Positions 37,886 to 48,819 of a DNA stretch of 64,000 nucleotides are shown here, one piece after another (the first letter of the stretch is position 1; each line of letters opens with the position of its first letter). Below the pieces are notes generated by a model. The model ran no database searches, was not told where the DNA came from, and worked only from the letters and a program-made list of their open reading frames with translations. Origin of the DNA: Cupriavidus sp. UYMMa02A (GTDB lineage Bacteria > Pseudomonadota > Gammaproteobacteria > Burkholderiales > Burkholderiaceae); assembly GCA_001725945.1 (NCBI GenBank), contig LRMT01000170.1, positions 32,868 to 96,867 on the forward strand, given 5' to 3'. Both the position numbers and the translations under genes were made by a program.

Positions 37886-40132
37886 ATGAGCCAGAATCTC
37901 CCCTACGTTCCAGTTGCCGGACAGCAGATGCCGGATGACGAGATTGATCTTGTGCGCTATCTGGATGTTCTGCTCGCAAATCGGTGGCTGATCGCAAGCA
38001 TTGCAGCTGTGGTGCTGGTGCTTGGTATTGCCTACGCATCCTTCTCGCCCCCGATCTACGAGGCCGACATCCTTGTTCAGGTGGAAGACAACCCTAACAG
38101 CGCCAATAGCCTGTTGGGTGACGTTTCTTCGCTTTTTGACGTCAAGACTCAGGCTACAGCCGAGATCGAAATCCTGCGTTCGCGTATGGTCGTCGGCAAG
38201 GCAGTGGACAACCTGCTCCTATATATCAACGCGCAGCCAAAGTACTTTCCATTGATTGGATCCTGGATTGCCAAGCGGTCCAAGGGGCTTTCTGAGCCGG
38301 GGCTGATGGGCGTCGGTGGCTATGCTTGGGCGGCAGAGTCCATCAAGGTAAGCCTGTTCGATGTGCCGGAAGAACTGGAGGGTGAAAAGTTCACCCTGAC
38401 TGCATTGGGCGATGGTCGCTTTCGGTTAGAGCAAAGCAGTTTGGATAAGCCGATCGAGGGCAAGGTCGGTGAGTCCTTGCAGGTTACCCAGAGCATTGGA
38501 ACCATCAGTCTGCTCGTGGCAGAGCTGAAGGCAAAGCCAGGTATCGTATTTACGCTGGTCCGGGGTTCCCATCTGAACACGCTGGAAAAGTTGCAAGATC
38601 AACTGAAGATCGCGGAAAAGGGCAAGCAGAGCGGCATCATTGGCGCCTCGCTGGAAGGTAAGAACCCAGCGCTCACCGCCGCCATCCTGAATGAGATTGG
38701 CGAAGAGTATGTTGCGCAAAACATCAGGCGTAAGGCCGCAGAGGCTGAAAAGTCGCTCGTTTTCCTTGGTGACATGCTCCCCCAACTGAAGCGTGAACTT
38801 GAGCAGGCTGAAGTCAAATACAACGCGATGCGCAATAAGCGCGGCACGTTCGATCTGAGCGAAGAGGGCAGGGCTTTCCTGCAGCAAAGTGTGGCGGCCG
38901 AATCCGGGCTTCAAGAGCTGAAGCAGAAGCGGGCTGAACTGGTCACTCGCTTTGCGCCGGGACATCCTGCCCTGCAGGCAATTGATCAGCAGATTGCAGC
39001 AATGACGGCCAAGGCAGGGGGTATTGAGAACCGAGTCAAGGCTCTGCCCAATTTGGAACAGGACACCGTGCGCCTCATGCGTGATGTTCAAGTCAATAAC
39101 GAACTCTATGTTGGCTTGCTGAACAATATGCAGCAACTCAAGCTGGTCAAAGCGGGAAAAGTGGGTAACGTGCGACTTGTTGATAGCTCGCCGATTCCGG
39201 AGGTGCCTGTTAAGCCCAAAAGAGCGTTGGTTGTTGTATTGGCTGCGATCCTAGGCGTGATGGTGGGTGTAATCGTTGCGTTCGTCCGCGAGGCCCTCTA
39301 TGGCGGGATTACGGATGCTCAGGATATCGAGCAGCATACTGGGCTCAATGTGTATGCCACCGTCCCGCTTTCCCATGCACAAAACTCTCTGGCAGATGAA
39401 CTCCGCACTCGCAAGCGCGGACAATATCTGCTCGCCGAACGGTTCCCCAACGAGCCGTCTATCGAGAGCCTGCGCAGCCTGCGGACCGCACTCCAATTTG
39501 CCATGCTGGACGCGGATAACAACCGCGTCTTGTTGACCGGCCCAACCCCGGGGGTCGGCAAATCCTTCATCTCTGCCAACCTGGCAGCGGTCATGGCCTC
39601 CGGCGGCAAGCGCGTGCTGCTTGTTGATGCTGACATGCGCAAGGGTTATCTCAACCAGTATTTCGGCAAGGACCGCAACCCGGGCTTATCAGATGTGCTC
39701 GCCGGAAATGCCACTCTGGACGATGTGATTCATCGCGATGTCGCCACTAATCTGGATCTGATCGGCACCGGCACGATTCCTCCGAATCCTTCCGAATTGC
39801 TCCTGAATGAACGTATGGTGCAACTGCTGGACCGCTTCAGTGAGCGCTACGACCTCGTACTGATCGACACACCACCTGTGCTGGCCGTGGCGGATACAGC
39901 AGTTCTGGCTGCCCGCTGCGGCACCGTATTTCTGGTGACCCGATTTGAGGCCACCACCATTGGTGAGGTGACCGAGAGTGCAAAACAGTTGAGTCACGCA
40001 AAGGCAGACGTGAAGGGTGTGATCTTCAACGGCCTGAACCCCAACGCCTTCCGCTATGGCTATGGCTCCAAGTACGGGCGCTATCGCTATGCCTACTACG
40101 GGTACGCGGCGGATCCGGAGCAAACGGCGTAA
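37886..40132 (+). CDS. wzc: Wzc-type polysaccharide co-polymerase and tyrosine autokinase
   Basis: 748 residues, intact across 2.2 kb. Wzz domain with two membrane helices (near residues 33-53 and 440-460; ALVVVLAAILGVMVGVIVAF) around a large coiled-coil periplasmic part, then a cytoplasmic BY-kinase with Walker A GPTPGVGKSF, Walker A' VLLVDADMRKG and Walker B LVLIDTPPVLA. The C-terminus is a tyrosine cluster (YGYGSKYGRYRYAYYGYA, nine tyrosines), the autophosphorylation sites read by Wzb. Controls chain length and export with Wza. Confidence 0.95.
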   Translation: MSQNLPYVPVAGQQMPDDEIDLVRYLDVLLANRWLIASIAAVVLVLGIAYASFSPPIYEADILVQVEDNPNSANSLLGDVSSLFDVKTQATAEIEILRSRMVVGKAVDNLLLYINAQPKYFPLIGSWIAKRSKGLSEPGLMGVGGYAWAAESIKVSLFDVPEELEGEKFTLTALGDGRFRLEQSSLDKPIEGKVGESLQVTQSIGTISLLVAELKAKPGIVFTLVRGSHLNTLEKLQDQLKIAEKGKQSGIIGASLEGKNPALTAAILNEIGEEYVAQNIRRKAAEAEKSLVFLGDMLPQLKRELEQAEVKYNAMRNKRGTFDLSEEGRAFLQQSVAAESGLQELKQKRAELVTRFAPGHPALQAIDQQIAAMTAKAGGIENRVKALPNLEQDTVRLMRDVQVNNELYVGLLNNMQQLKLVKAGKVGNVRLVDSSPIPEVPVKPKRALVVVLAAILGVMVGVIVAFVREALYGGITDAQDIEQHTGLNVYATVPLSHAQNSLADELRTRKRGQYLLAERFPNEPSIESLRSLRTALQFAMLDADNNRVLLTGPTPGVGKSFISANLAAVMASGGKRVLLVDADMRKGYLNQYFGKDRNPGLSDVLAGNATLDDVIHRDVATNLDLIGTGTIPPNPSELLLNERMVQLLDRFSERYDLVLIDTPPVLAVADTAVLAARCGTVFLVTRFEATTIGEVTESAKQLSHAKADVKGVIFNGLNPNAFRYGYGSKYGRYRYAYYGYAADPEQTA

Positions 40133-40307
40133 TCGCGTAACTTCAGATTGAATAAGCGCGGAAAGGCAGAGTCAGACTGTCTCGCGCCGCAGTGCGACGC
40201 TGCTGCGCCACTCCGGCGAGTGGGCGACAAGAAAAGATTCTGACCTGTGCACGGCGCAAGCGCTGCAGTCCCAAAGGCAGTGAGCCGGCACGAATTCAAA
40301 GACGGGA

Positions 40308-40331
40308 CGCGCCGCCATGATGGGCGGCGCG
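40308..40331 (+). terminator. Hairpin between wzc and manC
   Basis: CGCGCCGCC - ATGATG - GGCGGCGCG, a 9-bp perfect stem in the 259-base gap. No T-run follows. May attenuate reading from wzc into the sugar-nucleotide genes, or separate two transcription units. Confidence 0.5.
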
Positions 40332-40391
40332 AGCGAGGGGCTGCCTGTCGCCTAGGGGGCTCCGTATCTTGTTGTTTGTAGGAGTGCAAGG

Positions 40392-41841
40392 ATGGAAGCC
40401 TCGACCGTCATCATCCCCGTTGTGTTGTGCGGGGGCTCGGGAACTCGCTTATGGCCGCTTTCGCGGGAAGGGTATCCCAAGCAGTTTCTTCGCCTGATAG
40501 GGGAACGCTCGCTGCTGCAGGACACGCTGCTGCGTGCGCGCGCCATCCCCGGTGCCGTCAGCCCGATGCTTGTCTCCAACCACATGCACCGCTTCATGGT
40601 GGCGGAACAGGCGCGCGAAGTTGGCATCCATGATGCCGCGCTCATCCTCGAACCGCATGCCCGCAACACCGCGCCGGCCGCTGCGGCTGCGGCGCTGCAT
40701 GCCATGGCCGGAGGCAAGGACCCCTTGCTGCTGCTGCTGCCGGCCGATCATGCGATACGCGATACGCAGGCTTTTGTGCAGGCCATCTCCGGTGGCGTCC
40801 CGGCCGCACAGGACGGCGCCATTGTCACGTTTGGCATCGTTCCGACGGAGCCGGCTACCGGTTATGGCTATATCAAAGCGGGTGCGCCTGAAACGGGCGT
40901 CGCTTTTGGGGTTTCGCGCTTCGTTGAAAAGCCGTCGCGGAAAATCGCTGAACAGTACCTTAGTGAAGGCGGCTACTTCTGGAACAGCGGCATGTTCCTG
41001 TTCCGTGCTTCCTCCTACCTGGCCGAGCTGGAAACCCACGCCCCGCAAATCTGCAAGTCGGTACAGGCAGCCGTCTCACAAGGCCATCAGGACCTCGATT
41101 TCTTCCGGCTACACGCAGATAGCTTTGCCCATTGCCCCAGCGACTCCATCGACTATGCGGTAATGGAACACACTCGGCGTGCCTGCTTGGTACCGATGGC
41201 CGCACAGTGGAGCGACGTGGGATCGTGGGACTCCGTGTGGCAAGCCAGCGACAAGACCGAAGACGGCAACGTTGCGTCGGCGACGTGCTCATGCACGAGA
41301 CGAAAGACAGCCTGATTCACGCCTCGCACCGCCTGGTGGCGGTAGCGGGCCTGGATGGCGTGATGGTGCTGGAGACCTCCGACGCGTGCTGGTGCTTGAC
41401 CGAAACAAGGCGCAGGACGTGAAGGCGCTGGTCGACCGTGTACGAAAAGAGGAAAGAAGCGAAGCCACCGAGCATCGCAATGTATACCGGCCATGGGGTG
41501 CCTATGACTCCGTTGACAGCGGCGACCGATATCAGGTCAAGCGCATTACCGTCAAGCCGGGCGCGAAGCTTTCCCTGCAGATGCATCACCATCGGGCGGA
41601 GCACTGGATCGTGGTCAAGGGAACTGCCCGCGTGACGTGCGGTGACCAGACCTTCCTGCTCACTGAGAACCAGTCCACCTACATCCCGCTTGGCACAGTC
41701 CACCGCCTCGAAAACGCCGGAAAAATCCCGCTCGAACTGATCGAGGTGCAGAGTGGCGCGTATCTTGGTGAAGACGACATTGTCCGGTTTGACGACACCT
41801 ATGGCCGGCAACAAGTAACTGACTTACTCAAATATGAATAA
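40392..41841 (+). CDS. manC: Mannose-1-phosphate guanylyltransferase / mannose-6-phosphate isomerase (two frameshifts)
   Basis: Bifunctional enzyme of 483 residues making GDP-mannose. The nucleotidyltransferase part opens with VVLCGGSGTRLWPLSREGYP and has LLLPADHAI and FVEKPSRKIAEQYL. The C-terminal cupin isomerase has the metal-binding QMHHHRAEHWIVVKGTA. Missing bases: near 41279 (in NVASGDVLMHETKD) and near 41392 (in SDAVLVLDRNKAQDVK). It overlaps the fcl start by eight bases. Supplies the substrate for Gmd. Confidence 0.92.
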
Positions 41842-42760
41842 GAACGCCAAAATCTTCGTTACTGGCCACCGCGGCATGGTCGGGAGCGCCATTGTGCGCC
41901 GACTACAAGCAGCTGGCTATTCGCAAATTCTGACCTGCACGCGTGCCGAACTGGACCTTCTTGACCAGAGGGCGGTGCATGCTTTCATGGCGGCCGAGAA
42001 GCCAGACTACATCTTCTTAGCGGCCGCTAAGGTGGGAGGCATTCAGGCTAACAATCAATATCGCGCTGAATTCCTCTATCAAAACCTGTTGATTGAGGCC
42101 AACCTGATTCATGGTGCCCATTTAGCGGGCGTGCAGCGACTTATGTTCCTCGGCTCCAGTTGCATCTATCCGCGGGACTGTCCTCAGCCCATTAAGGAAG
42201 AATATCTGTTGACCGGGCCGCTAGAGCAGACCAACGAGCCCTACGCCATCGCCAAGATTGCTGGCATCAAGCTGTGCGAGAGCTACAACCGTCAGTATGG
42301 ACGCCAGTACGTCAGCGTCATGCCCACCAACCTCTATGGGCCCAACGACAACTACGACCTCGCAAATAGCCACGTGCTGCCGGCGCTGATTCGCAAGGCG
42401 CATGAAGCCAACCTTCGCGGCGACAGTGAATACGTGGTATGGGGCAGCGGCACCCCTCGCCGTGAATTCCTCTATGTGGATGACTTGGCCGACGCCTGCG
42501 TGTACCTGATGGATCAAGGCTACGACGGTCCGTTGGTTAACATCGGCACCGGCCAGGATGTCACTATCAGCGAATTGGCTGAAACCGTGATGGATGTGGT
42601 GGGCTTCCGCGGTCGAATCGTCTACGACGCTAGCAAGCCCGATGGCACCCCGCGCAAGCTTCTGGACGTAAGCTGTTTGGCCTCTCTGGGTTGGTCCGCG
42701 CGTACATCATTGCGCGATGGAATACGGCAGGCATATGCCGCAGCGCCATTCTGTCAATGA
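41834..42760 (+). CDS. fcl: GDP-L-fucose synthase
   Basis: Epimerase/reductase of 308 residues that turns GDP-4-keto-6-deoxymannose into GDP-L-fucose using NADPH. Intact. N-terminal nucleotide loop VTGHRGMVGSAIVRRL, AAKVGGIQAN near 70, catalytic FLGSSCIYPRDCPQPI and the Tyr-x3-Lys pair in YAIAKIAGIKLCE, then PTNLYGPNDNYD. Overlaps manC and precedes gmd by 33 bases. Its order before gmd is less usual than gmd-fcl but common in EPS loci. Confidence 0.95.
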   Translation: MNKNAKIFVTGHRGMVGSAIVRRLQAAGYSQILTCTRAELDLLDQRAVHAFMAAEKPDYIFLAAAKVGGIQANNQYRAEFLYQNLLIEANLIHGAHLAGVQRLMFLGSSCIYPRDCPQPIKEEYLLTGPLEQTNEPYAIAKIAGIKLCESYNRQYGRQYVSVMPTNLYGPNDNYDLANSHVLPALIRKAHEANLRGDSEYVVWGSGTPRREFLYVDDLADACVYLMDQGYDGPLVNIGTGQDVTISELAETVMDVVGFRGRIVYDASKPDGTPRKLLDVSCLASLGWSARTSLRDGIRQAYAAAPFCQ

Positions 42761-42793
42761 CCCTCAGCTCGAATTCTGAAAAATCAAACTGTT

Positions 42794-43915
42794 ATGACTT
42801 CCAATAAAGTTGCTCTGATAACCGGTATCACTGGTCAGGACGGATCCTACCTTGCAGAATTTTTGCTGGCAAAGGGCTATATTGTCCATGGTATCAAGCG
42901 CCGGGCCAGTTCGTTCAACACCGCCCGAGTGGACCACATATATCAAGATCCTCACGTCAGCCATCGAAACTTGTGCTGCACTACGGCGACCTGAGTGACA
43001 GTACCAACCTGATCCGCATAGTGCAGCAAACGCAGCCGGATGAGGTGTATAACCTCGGCGCACAGAGCCACGTGGCGGTCAGCTTCGAGTCACCTGAATA
43101 TACGGCGGATGTGGATGCCCTGGGGACGCTGCGTCTGCTCGAAGCGATCCGGATACTCGGTCTCGAAAAGAAGACGCGTTTCTATCAGGCATCCACATCA
43201 GAGCTATATGGCTTGGTACAGGAGATTCCTCAGAAAGAGACTCCCCGTTCTATCCGCGCAGCCCTACGCGGCGGCGAAGCTTTACGCTTACTGGATCACC
43301 GTAAATTATCGGGAATCCTACGGGATGTACGCCTGCAACGGGATCCTGTTCAATCACGAAAGCCCCCGCCGCGGCGAAACTTTTGTGACGCGCAAGGTGA
43401 CTCGTGGCCTAGCCAATATCGCGCAAGGCCTGGAGAACTGCCTGTACATGGGCAACATGGATTCGCTACGGGATTGGGGGCACGCCTACGACTATGTGCG
43501 TATGCAATGGCTGATGCTGCAACAAGAGCAGCCGGAGGATTTTGTGATCGCTACCGGAAAGCAGGTCAGCGTTCGGGAGTTTATCAAGCGCGCTGCAGCG
43601 GAACTCGGCATTGATTTGCGATTTGAAGGCGTGGGTGTACATGAAGTGGCATTGGTAGCGGCTGTGACAGGAGATAAGGCACCCGCGCTTGAAGTAGGCG
43701 ACGTCATTGTGAAAGTGGATCCACGTTACTTCCGACCAGCGGAAGTCGATACTCTTCTCGGTGATCCTACAAAAGCGAAAGAAAAGCTCGGCTGGGTGCC
43801 AGAGGTATCTTTGGACCAAATGATTTCAGAGATGGTGGCAAATGATCTCGATTTAGCTCGACGCCATGCTCTTCTGAAAAATCACGGCTACGAAGTTGCT
43901 GTTGGTGTCGAGTAA
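42794..43915 (+). CDS. gmd: GDP-mannose 4,6-dehydratase (three frameshifts)
   Basis: 374 residues when repaired. Rossmann loop ALITGITGQDGSYLAEFLL, KRRASSFNTARVDH, HYGDLSDSTNLIR, VYNLGAQSHVAVSFE, the TSELYG block and the Tyr-x3-Lys pair in SPYAAAKLYAYW. Bases are missing near 42964 (before LVLHYGD), near 43234 and near 43264 (around KETTPFYPRSPYAAAK). The C-terminal substrate part ends in DPTKAKEKLGWVPEVSL. Together with Fcl it makes GDP-L-fucose from ManC product. Confidence 0.93.
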
Positions 43916-43921
43916 GTGAAC

Positions 43922-44071
43922 ATGAACAAGAAGCCTCAATTTCTTGATGCCGGCCACCGTGAAACGGTCAGAGCCGCTATTGTCAGAAGCCTGGAAGCGA
44001 CAGGAGATGCCGCCATCGTTACTCGGATAGATCTGAAAAAGCAACGAGCGGTTCGCGAATTCGCGCGATGA
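43922..44071 (+). CDS. 49-residue ORF between gmd and wzx, unknown
   Basis: Starts MNKKPQFLDAGHRETVRAAI and ends KKQRAVREFAR, rich in Arg, Ala and Glu with helical character and no membrane segment. It begins 6 bases after the gmd stop and its stop overlaps the wzx start (ATGA at 44068-44071), so it looks translated and coupled to wzx. No family recognised; it may also be the stub of a lost gene. No ribosome-binding site stands out. Confidence 0.45.
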   Translation: MNKKPQFLDAGHRETVRAAIVRSLEATGDAAIVTRIDLKKQRAVREFAR

Positions 44072-45568
44072 CCATACTATCTCGCGCTCTGGGTGCCGCA
44101 GCATGGGGATATGCCGGCACCTTTCTTAAATTTGCGCTTCAGTTTGGCGTCCAGTCTATCCTTGCACGAGCTCTCGGACCGGAAGCATTTGGGATATTCG
44201 CTGTCGGCGTGGTCGTGGTGTCCTTTGCAATGTTTTTTGGAGATGTGGCGAGTTCAGCACTCATTCTTCAAGCGGAGGTCCGAGCGGAAGAGGTTAGATT
44301 TGCCTTCACCTGGCAGATACTGGTCAGTTCACTAGCGGCGCTGGTGATTTACTTCATTGCACCGACTATTGCAACATTAAGTGTTGGGGAAAATGCAGTT
44401 TTCGCAATTCGAGTTCTGTCGCTGATTTGTATTTTCACTGCATTCGGTGGTGTTTCTTGCAGCTTACTAAGAAAAAATCTGAGTTTCAAAAAAATTCAAT
44501 TTTGTCAAATCTCAGGGTATGTTGTTGGCTATGCCTTTGTCGGCCTACCATATGGACTACTCTATCAATCAAATGAGAATGCCCTGGTATTCGCATGGGT
44601 GGCTCAGGCCATAGTCACTTCATCTTTATACTATTGTTTTGCGCGGCACTCTTTAAAACCACTCTTTTTCTGTAAAACCGGACTTGCTCTTGTCAGGTTT
44701 AGCGTGACCTCATTCTGGGCGATTTCGGTACATGGGCGATTAGTAACGTCGACCGAGTGGTGGTCTCTCACCGATTTTCGCCAACGTTTCTCGGGTATTA
44801 TGCAAACTCCGCCAACCTCCTGGTTTCACCTCTGAACCAATTCTTTGGGACATTTCAGCAAGTTGCCTTTTCGGCTGGTGCAAAGATGGGTGGAGGAGCA
44901 ACGGGCCTTGCGAAGGCATTTACTTCGACGCTGGCATTGGGAACAGTTGTAATTGCAGCATTTTATGCAATTACATTCGGTGCTGCTGAAAAGATCATTC
45001 TAATTGTGTACGGCCCGAAATGGGTGGGGGTTGTTCCGGTATTTCAAGTGCTATGTATAGCCTTCACATTTTGGGCTGTAGGATGCTTAATTACTCCATT
45101 TCTGTGGGCATCAGGTTCGGTTAAGAGGGATGCGAGAACTCAGATGTTGATGGCGCTATTCTTAAGTGGGGCTTCTTATGGTGCTGCGCCCTATGGAATA
45201 AAGGCCGTCGCCATCGCGGTCTCAGGCGCATACGCTATACGCGCAATTCTACTCTTGCGGGTTTCAATAAATTATTCTCAATATCGTTTTCCTCACTCCT
45301 TAAATTGTCAGTTGCCACGGCAGTATATTTTTGGTTTGTTTCAACAGTCGTGACATGGATATTCCGGTATGGTTTGGATGGGGGCGCTAACAGTCAGAAT
45401 GCGGTTGTCATAATTATATTATTTGTCTTTGGTGTGTCAGCTCCATTTTTGATGCCGTCTTTCTTTGGACGAATATTCCGTGATTCGGTCCTTGGTGTAT
45501 CTGAAATCATCAACCAAGGTTGGACATCCTATCGGCGCCAGCGCCGGGTGGTCGCGGGTCGCAATTAA
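44068..45568 (+). CDS. wzx: Wzx-type polysaccharide flippase (two frameshifts)
   Basis: MOP-superfamily membrane protein of 500 residues after repair with about twelve helices; it moves the lipid-linked repeat unit across the inner membrane. The start ILSRALGAAAWGYAGTFLKF and ARALGPEAFGIFAVGVVVV are typical of the PST/Wzx family. Missing bases: near 44720 (before FGTWAISNVDRVVVSHRF) and near 45299 (before LKLSVATAVYFW). From here to 48.8 kb the base composition is clearly more AT-rich than the rest of the window, as is common for transferred repeat-unit genes. Confidence 0.85.
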
Positions 45569-45690
45569 TAAAGTAACGAAGATTCAACCTTGAATGGGCG
45601 TTGAAAATTGAAAGATAGAATTGTCATTCAACGAGTGCTTATATATATATATGTGACCCTTGCTGCGGTTAGCTGAATGGTCTTATTGGC

Positions 45691-46983
45691 GTGGAGGCGG
45701 GTTTTGCCGGGGGGCTAAAATTCAAGGACACATCAATTATAATTACTTCAGTAATATTATATTTCTTTGCAGTAAGACTGCTGCTAAATCGCTCATTGCG
45801 TCAGCATGTAGTTCGCCCGCTTTTTGGTTTTGTCGGTTTCGGTATATTGCTAACCTACGTGCTATACATGTTCTTTGTCTTCCTGCTTTCGGTGGGAATG
45901 CAAGGCATGGAATGGCCTATAAAGTTGGGGCGTGTCTTCTTATTTGCGATTGTCGGAATTCTGGCTTATTTGTATGTTGTTTCCTCCGGCCCAGAATTCG
46001 AGGCGTTAGTTATTAAGTGGTTGAAATGGATCACTTTGGCTAGTGCGCTCGCCTATGTCTTGTACAATTTATTTGGTTGGGAAATTTACGCTGACGAAGC
46101 TTACGAGGTATTCTCGGCCGACTCGGGGGCGGAAGTAAAAAGGAATTTCGCGGCTTTTCCTTACTTCGGGTTCTATTTTTATATCTACTTCCTAGTTTAT
46201 GCATTTCGAAGTGGCAATGTTATTCGGCAAACATTGCTACTTGTTGGTGCTGGGCTTCTCCTGTTATGCGTCGGTCTAACACTGACCCGAGGCCTCCTAA
46301 TCGCCGGACTGTCGGCTATCCCTCTGACGCTGCTAATCAGCGGACGAATCAAATCGACTGCAATGGCGTTGATTGTGATTTCCATTATTGCAGTGATGGG
46401 AACTTTGCTTTTCGATGATCTCGTGTCTGGATATTTTAATGTGCTTTCATCGCGGTTCGACGAGTTGCGGTTTGGTGTCTCAAATGTCGATAACGCAAGT
46501 GTCCGAAGCCAGGAGTTCTTCGAGATTCTGTCTAGAGTGTTAAGTTTCAATCCCTTGGTTGGGTTGGGCTTTGTTAATGTTCAGGAGGCTCATCTTGGGG
46601 GGGCGTTCCTATACGCAGGATCCCCCGATAATGCCTATTCGAATCTGCTAGGTGTCAGTGGATTCGTAGGTTTATCGCTGTACCTCCTGCTTATATTTGT
46701 TTGGGCGTTGGTGTGTCTGAATTTGATTGTGCGTTGGAAGGATTCGCAAGCTCGCGTGAGCTTGGCATTTATCTTCTGCATTTTGGAAATTAATTTTATC
46801 GGCTCAACGTTTAGTTATATACAATCCTTTGTTTTGTTCATGGTGTTTGATTTCTATCGATATTATCAACTGCGCCTTAAGAAAAAGAGGGGCGAGGTAA
46901 TTATTGCTGGGAATATTGCGACGGAGGATAAGAGACATGCTAAGCATTATTACGGCGACGCTGAACGCAAGAAGGCACATTGA
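45691..46983 (+). CDS. wzy: Wzy-type O-unit polymerase/ligase-like membrane protein
   Basis: 430 residues with ten or more hydrophobic helices and a large outer loop (about residues 250-310, with FNPLVGLGFVNVQEAH and GSPDNAYSNLLGVSGFVGL), the O-antigen ligase/polymerase pattern. LTRGLLIAGLSAIPLTLL carries the usual arginine. The start is uncertain: GTG at 45691 as given, or an ATG at 45677 if a base is missing in the following g-run. The end overlaps the next gene by 47 bases; one missing base near 46915 would instead put a TAA at the next gene's ribosome-binding site. Preceded by a (TA)n run. Confidence 0.75.
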   Translation: MEAGFAGGLKFKDTSIIITSVILYFFAVRLLLNRSLRQHVVRPLFGFVGFGILLTYVLYMFFVFLLSVGMQGMEWPIKLGRVFLFAIVGILAYLYVVSSGPEFEALVIKWLKWITLASALAYVLYNLFGWEIYADEAYEVFSADSGAEVKRNFAAFPYFGFYFYIYFLVYAFRSGNVIRQTLLLVGAGLLLLCVGLTLTRGLLIAGLSAIPLTLLISGRIKSTAMALIVISIIAVMGTLLFDDLVSGYFNVLSSRFDELRFGVSNVDNASVRSQEFFEILSRVLSFNPLVGLGFVNVQEAHLGGAFLYAGSPDNAYSNLLGVSGFVGLSLYLLLIFVWALVCLNLIVRWKDSQARVSLAFIFCILEINFIGSTFSYIQSFVLFMVFDFYRYYQLRLKKKRGEVIIAGNIATEDKRHAKHYYGDAERKKAH

Positions 46984-47647
46984 AGTTCTTGCCACGAGCC
47001 TGCTTTTGCAAACCGATAAAGAATTCGAGTGGGTGGTAGCGGATGGTGGGTCAACGGATGGGACGGTCGAGTACCTAAGGCAGATTGAAGGTTTGAATGT
47101 AAGGATAATCTGCAAAAAAGATTTTGGCATATATGACGGCTTAAACAACGCTATCAGCGAATCTATCGGTGATTATTACATCGTTATTGGGGCCGATGAT
47201 GAGCTTAGCCACGATGCCATCGAGCGGTTCAGATATCACATTAAAACCTCCAATGCAGATATTGTCGCAGCAAAGGTGAATTTTGGTGGCGTCGTCCGCG
47301 GAGTTAGAGGTGGAAATTCCGCTGTTGAGAGGCAGTTTGCTTTTGTTTCCAGTCATGCGGTCTCTACCGCTTTTCGGCGAAAATTGCATGAGAAATTTGG
47401 CTTTTATTCCAATCGATTTCCCATCGCTGCTGATCAACTCTTTATCATGACTGCCTGTAAAGGTGGGGCAATTGTTCATCAAGCTGATTTTGTGGCGGGC
47501 AGTTTTAATACTGGTGGCCTAAGTTCCTACGATACCGTCGGGGCTCTTACAGAGAGTTATCGCATACAGCTAAAATTCCATAATCGATTTCATCAAACGT
47601 GCTTGTTTGTATGGAAGTTAGTTGGGCGATATCGATCGCTTCGCTGA
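46937..47647 (+). CDS. Family 2 glycosyltransferase
   Basis: 236 residues, GT-A fold. MLSIITATLNARRHIEVLA at the start, then WVVADGGSTDGTVEYL with the nucleotide-binding aspartates, YDGLNNAISESIGDYYIVIGADD with the DxD-like metal site near 85. This short form is common for WcaA/WcaE-type enzymes of EPS loci. A GGAGG ten bases before the ATG at 46937 decides the start. Adds one sugar to the lipid-linked unit; which one is unknown. Confidence 0.85.
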   Translation: MLSIITATLNARRHIEVLATSLLLQTDKEFEWVVADGGSTDGTVEYLRQIEGLNVRIICKKDFGIYDGLNNAISESIGDYYIVIGADDELSHDAIERFRYHIKTSNADIVAAKVNFGGVVRGVRGGNSAVERQFAFVSSHAVSTAFRRKLHEKFGFYSNRFPIAADQLFIMTACKGGAIVHQADFVAGSFNTGGLSSYDTVGALTESYRIQLKFHNRFHQTCLFVWKLVGRYRSLR

Positions 47648-47689
47648 GGAGGATTTTGACATGAGGCCGCATTAAAATAAGGCAGCATT

Positions 47690-48819
47690 ATGAAAAAAGT
47701 GGCAATATATCGCACCTCCTTTCCGCAATTTTCGGAGCCATTATTATCGAGCAGGCGCGTAGTTTGACCGAATTCGTGCCCCGTTTTTACGTAAGAACAA
47801 AATTGCCGAGTGCAAATGAACTCGAAATGGGGGTCGAAGAGATTATTCCTGAGGGTAGGGCGGTAAGCAATTTGATGTTTACGTTCACTCGGAATAGTCC
47901 GGCGCTGGAGGACCAGTTGCTTCGCTGGGCACCTGGAGTGATACATGCGCATTTTGGGTCGGATGGCGTAATGGTGTTACCCACCGCCAGAAAGCTAGGT
48001 CTTCCACTCGTAACGACATTCCATGGCTTCGATGTGACGCTTGATAACATCGCGCTCATCAGAAGCAAGAAGCCTACATTTATAAATTATATGATTCGTC
48101 GTGGGGAACTGCGCAATCATGGGGACAGATTCGTTGCGGTTTCTAAATATGTCCAAGCAAATCTGCTTAGACTTGGTTTTCCATCGGATCGTATTCGGCA
48201 GGTATATATTGGAGTGGATGTCGATAAATTTACTCCAGCGAAAATGAAAGCTCCGAAGGAGCGGCGAATCATACTAAACGTTGCACGACATATTGAGTGC
48301 AAGGGCATCGATGATGTCATAGTCGGCTTCTCTAAGGTGGCTTGGAAATATCCCGATGTGGATCTGGTTCAGATAGGAGCGGGTCCCCTAACGGAGCAGT
48401 TGGTAATCCTTGCAAAGGACCTGGGCCTGGAAAATCGATGCTTTTTTTTAGGTGCACGACCACATGCGGAGATTACTAAATGGATGAGACAATCGTCTAT
48501 TTTTGCGCTCACTAGTCGCACAGCGGAGAACGGACAGAGGGAAGCTCTCGGTATCGTTTTGAACGAGGCGGCAGCCTGTGCGCTGCCTATTGTTGCGACA
48601 AGAAGTGGAGGAATTCCGGAGACCGTGGTGGAAGGCGTGACTGGATTTTTGGCCGCCGAGCAGAGCCGCGACGAGATTGCTCGTTATTTCGATTATCTCC
48701 TTAAAGATGTAGGTCTTTGTGCAGAACTAGGAAAGCGCGGCCGTGAGTTCACTTGTGATGTTTTCAATATCAGCAGGCAAACTCGGAAGTTGGAGACAGT
48801 CTACGATGAACTACTATAG
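47690..48819 (+). CDS. Family 4 glycosyltransferase (one frameshift)
   Basis: GT-B retaining transferase of 376 residues after repair. The N-terminal part begins MKKVAIYRTSFPQFSE; a base is missing near 47742, before IIEQARSLTEFVPRFY. VIHAHFGSDGVMV and TTFHGFDVT are typical acceptor-side motifs, and REALGIVLNEAAACALPIVAT holds the E-x7-E pair, with a GGIPE loop after it. AAGG lies seven bases before the ATG. Same AT-rich composition as wzx and wzy. Confidence 0.85.

Noticed and set aside
45640..45656. (TA)n run before wzy as a phase-variable repeat
   Set aside because: Short and imperfect, outside any clear reading frame; no evidence that it alters a start or frame.
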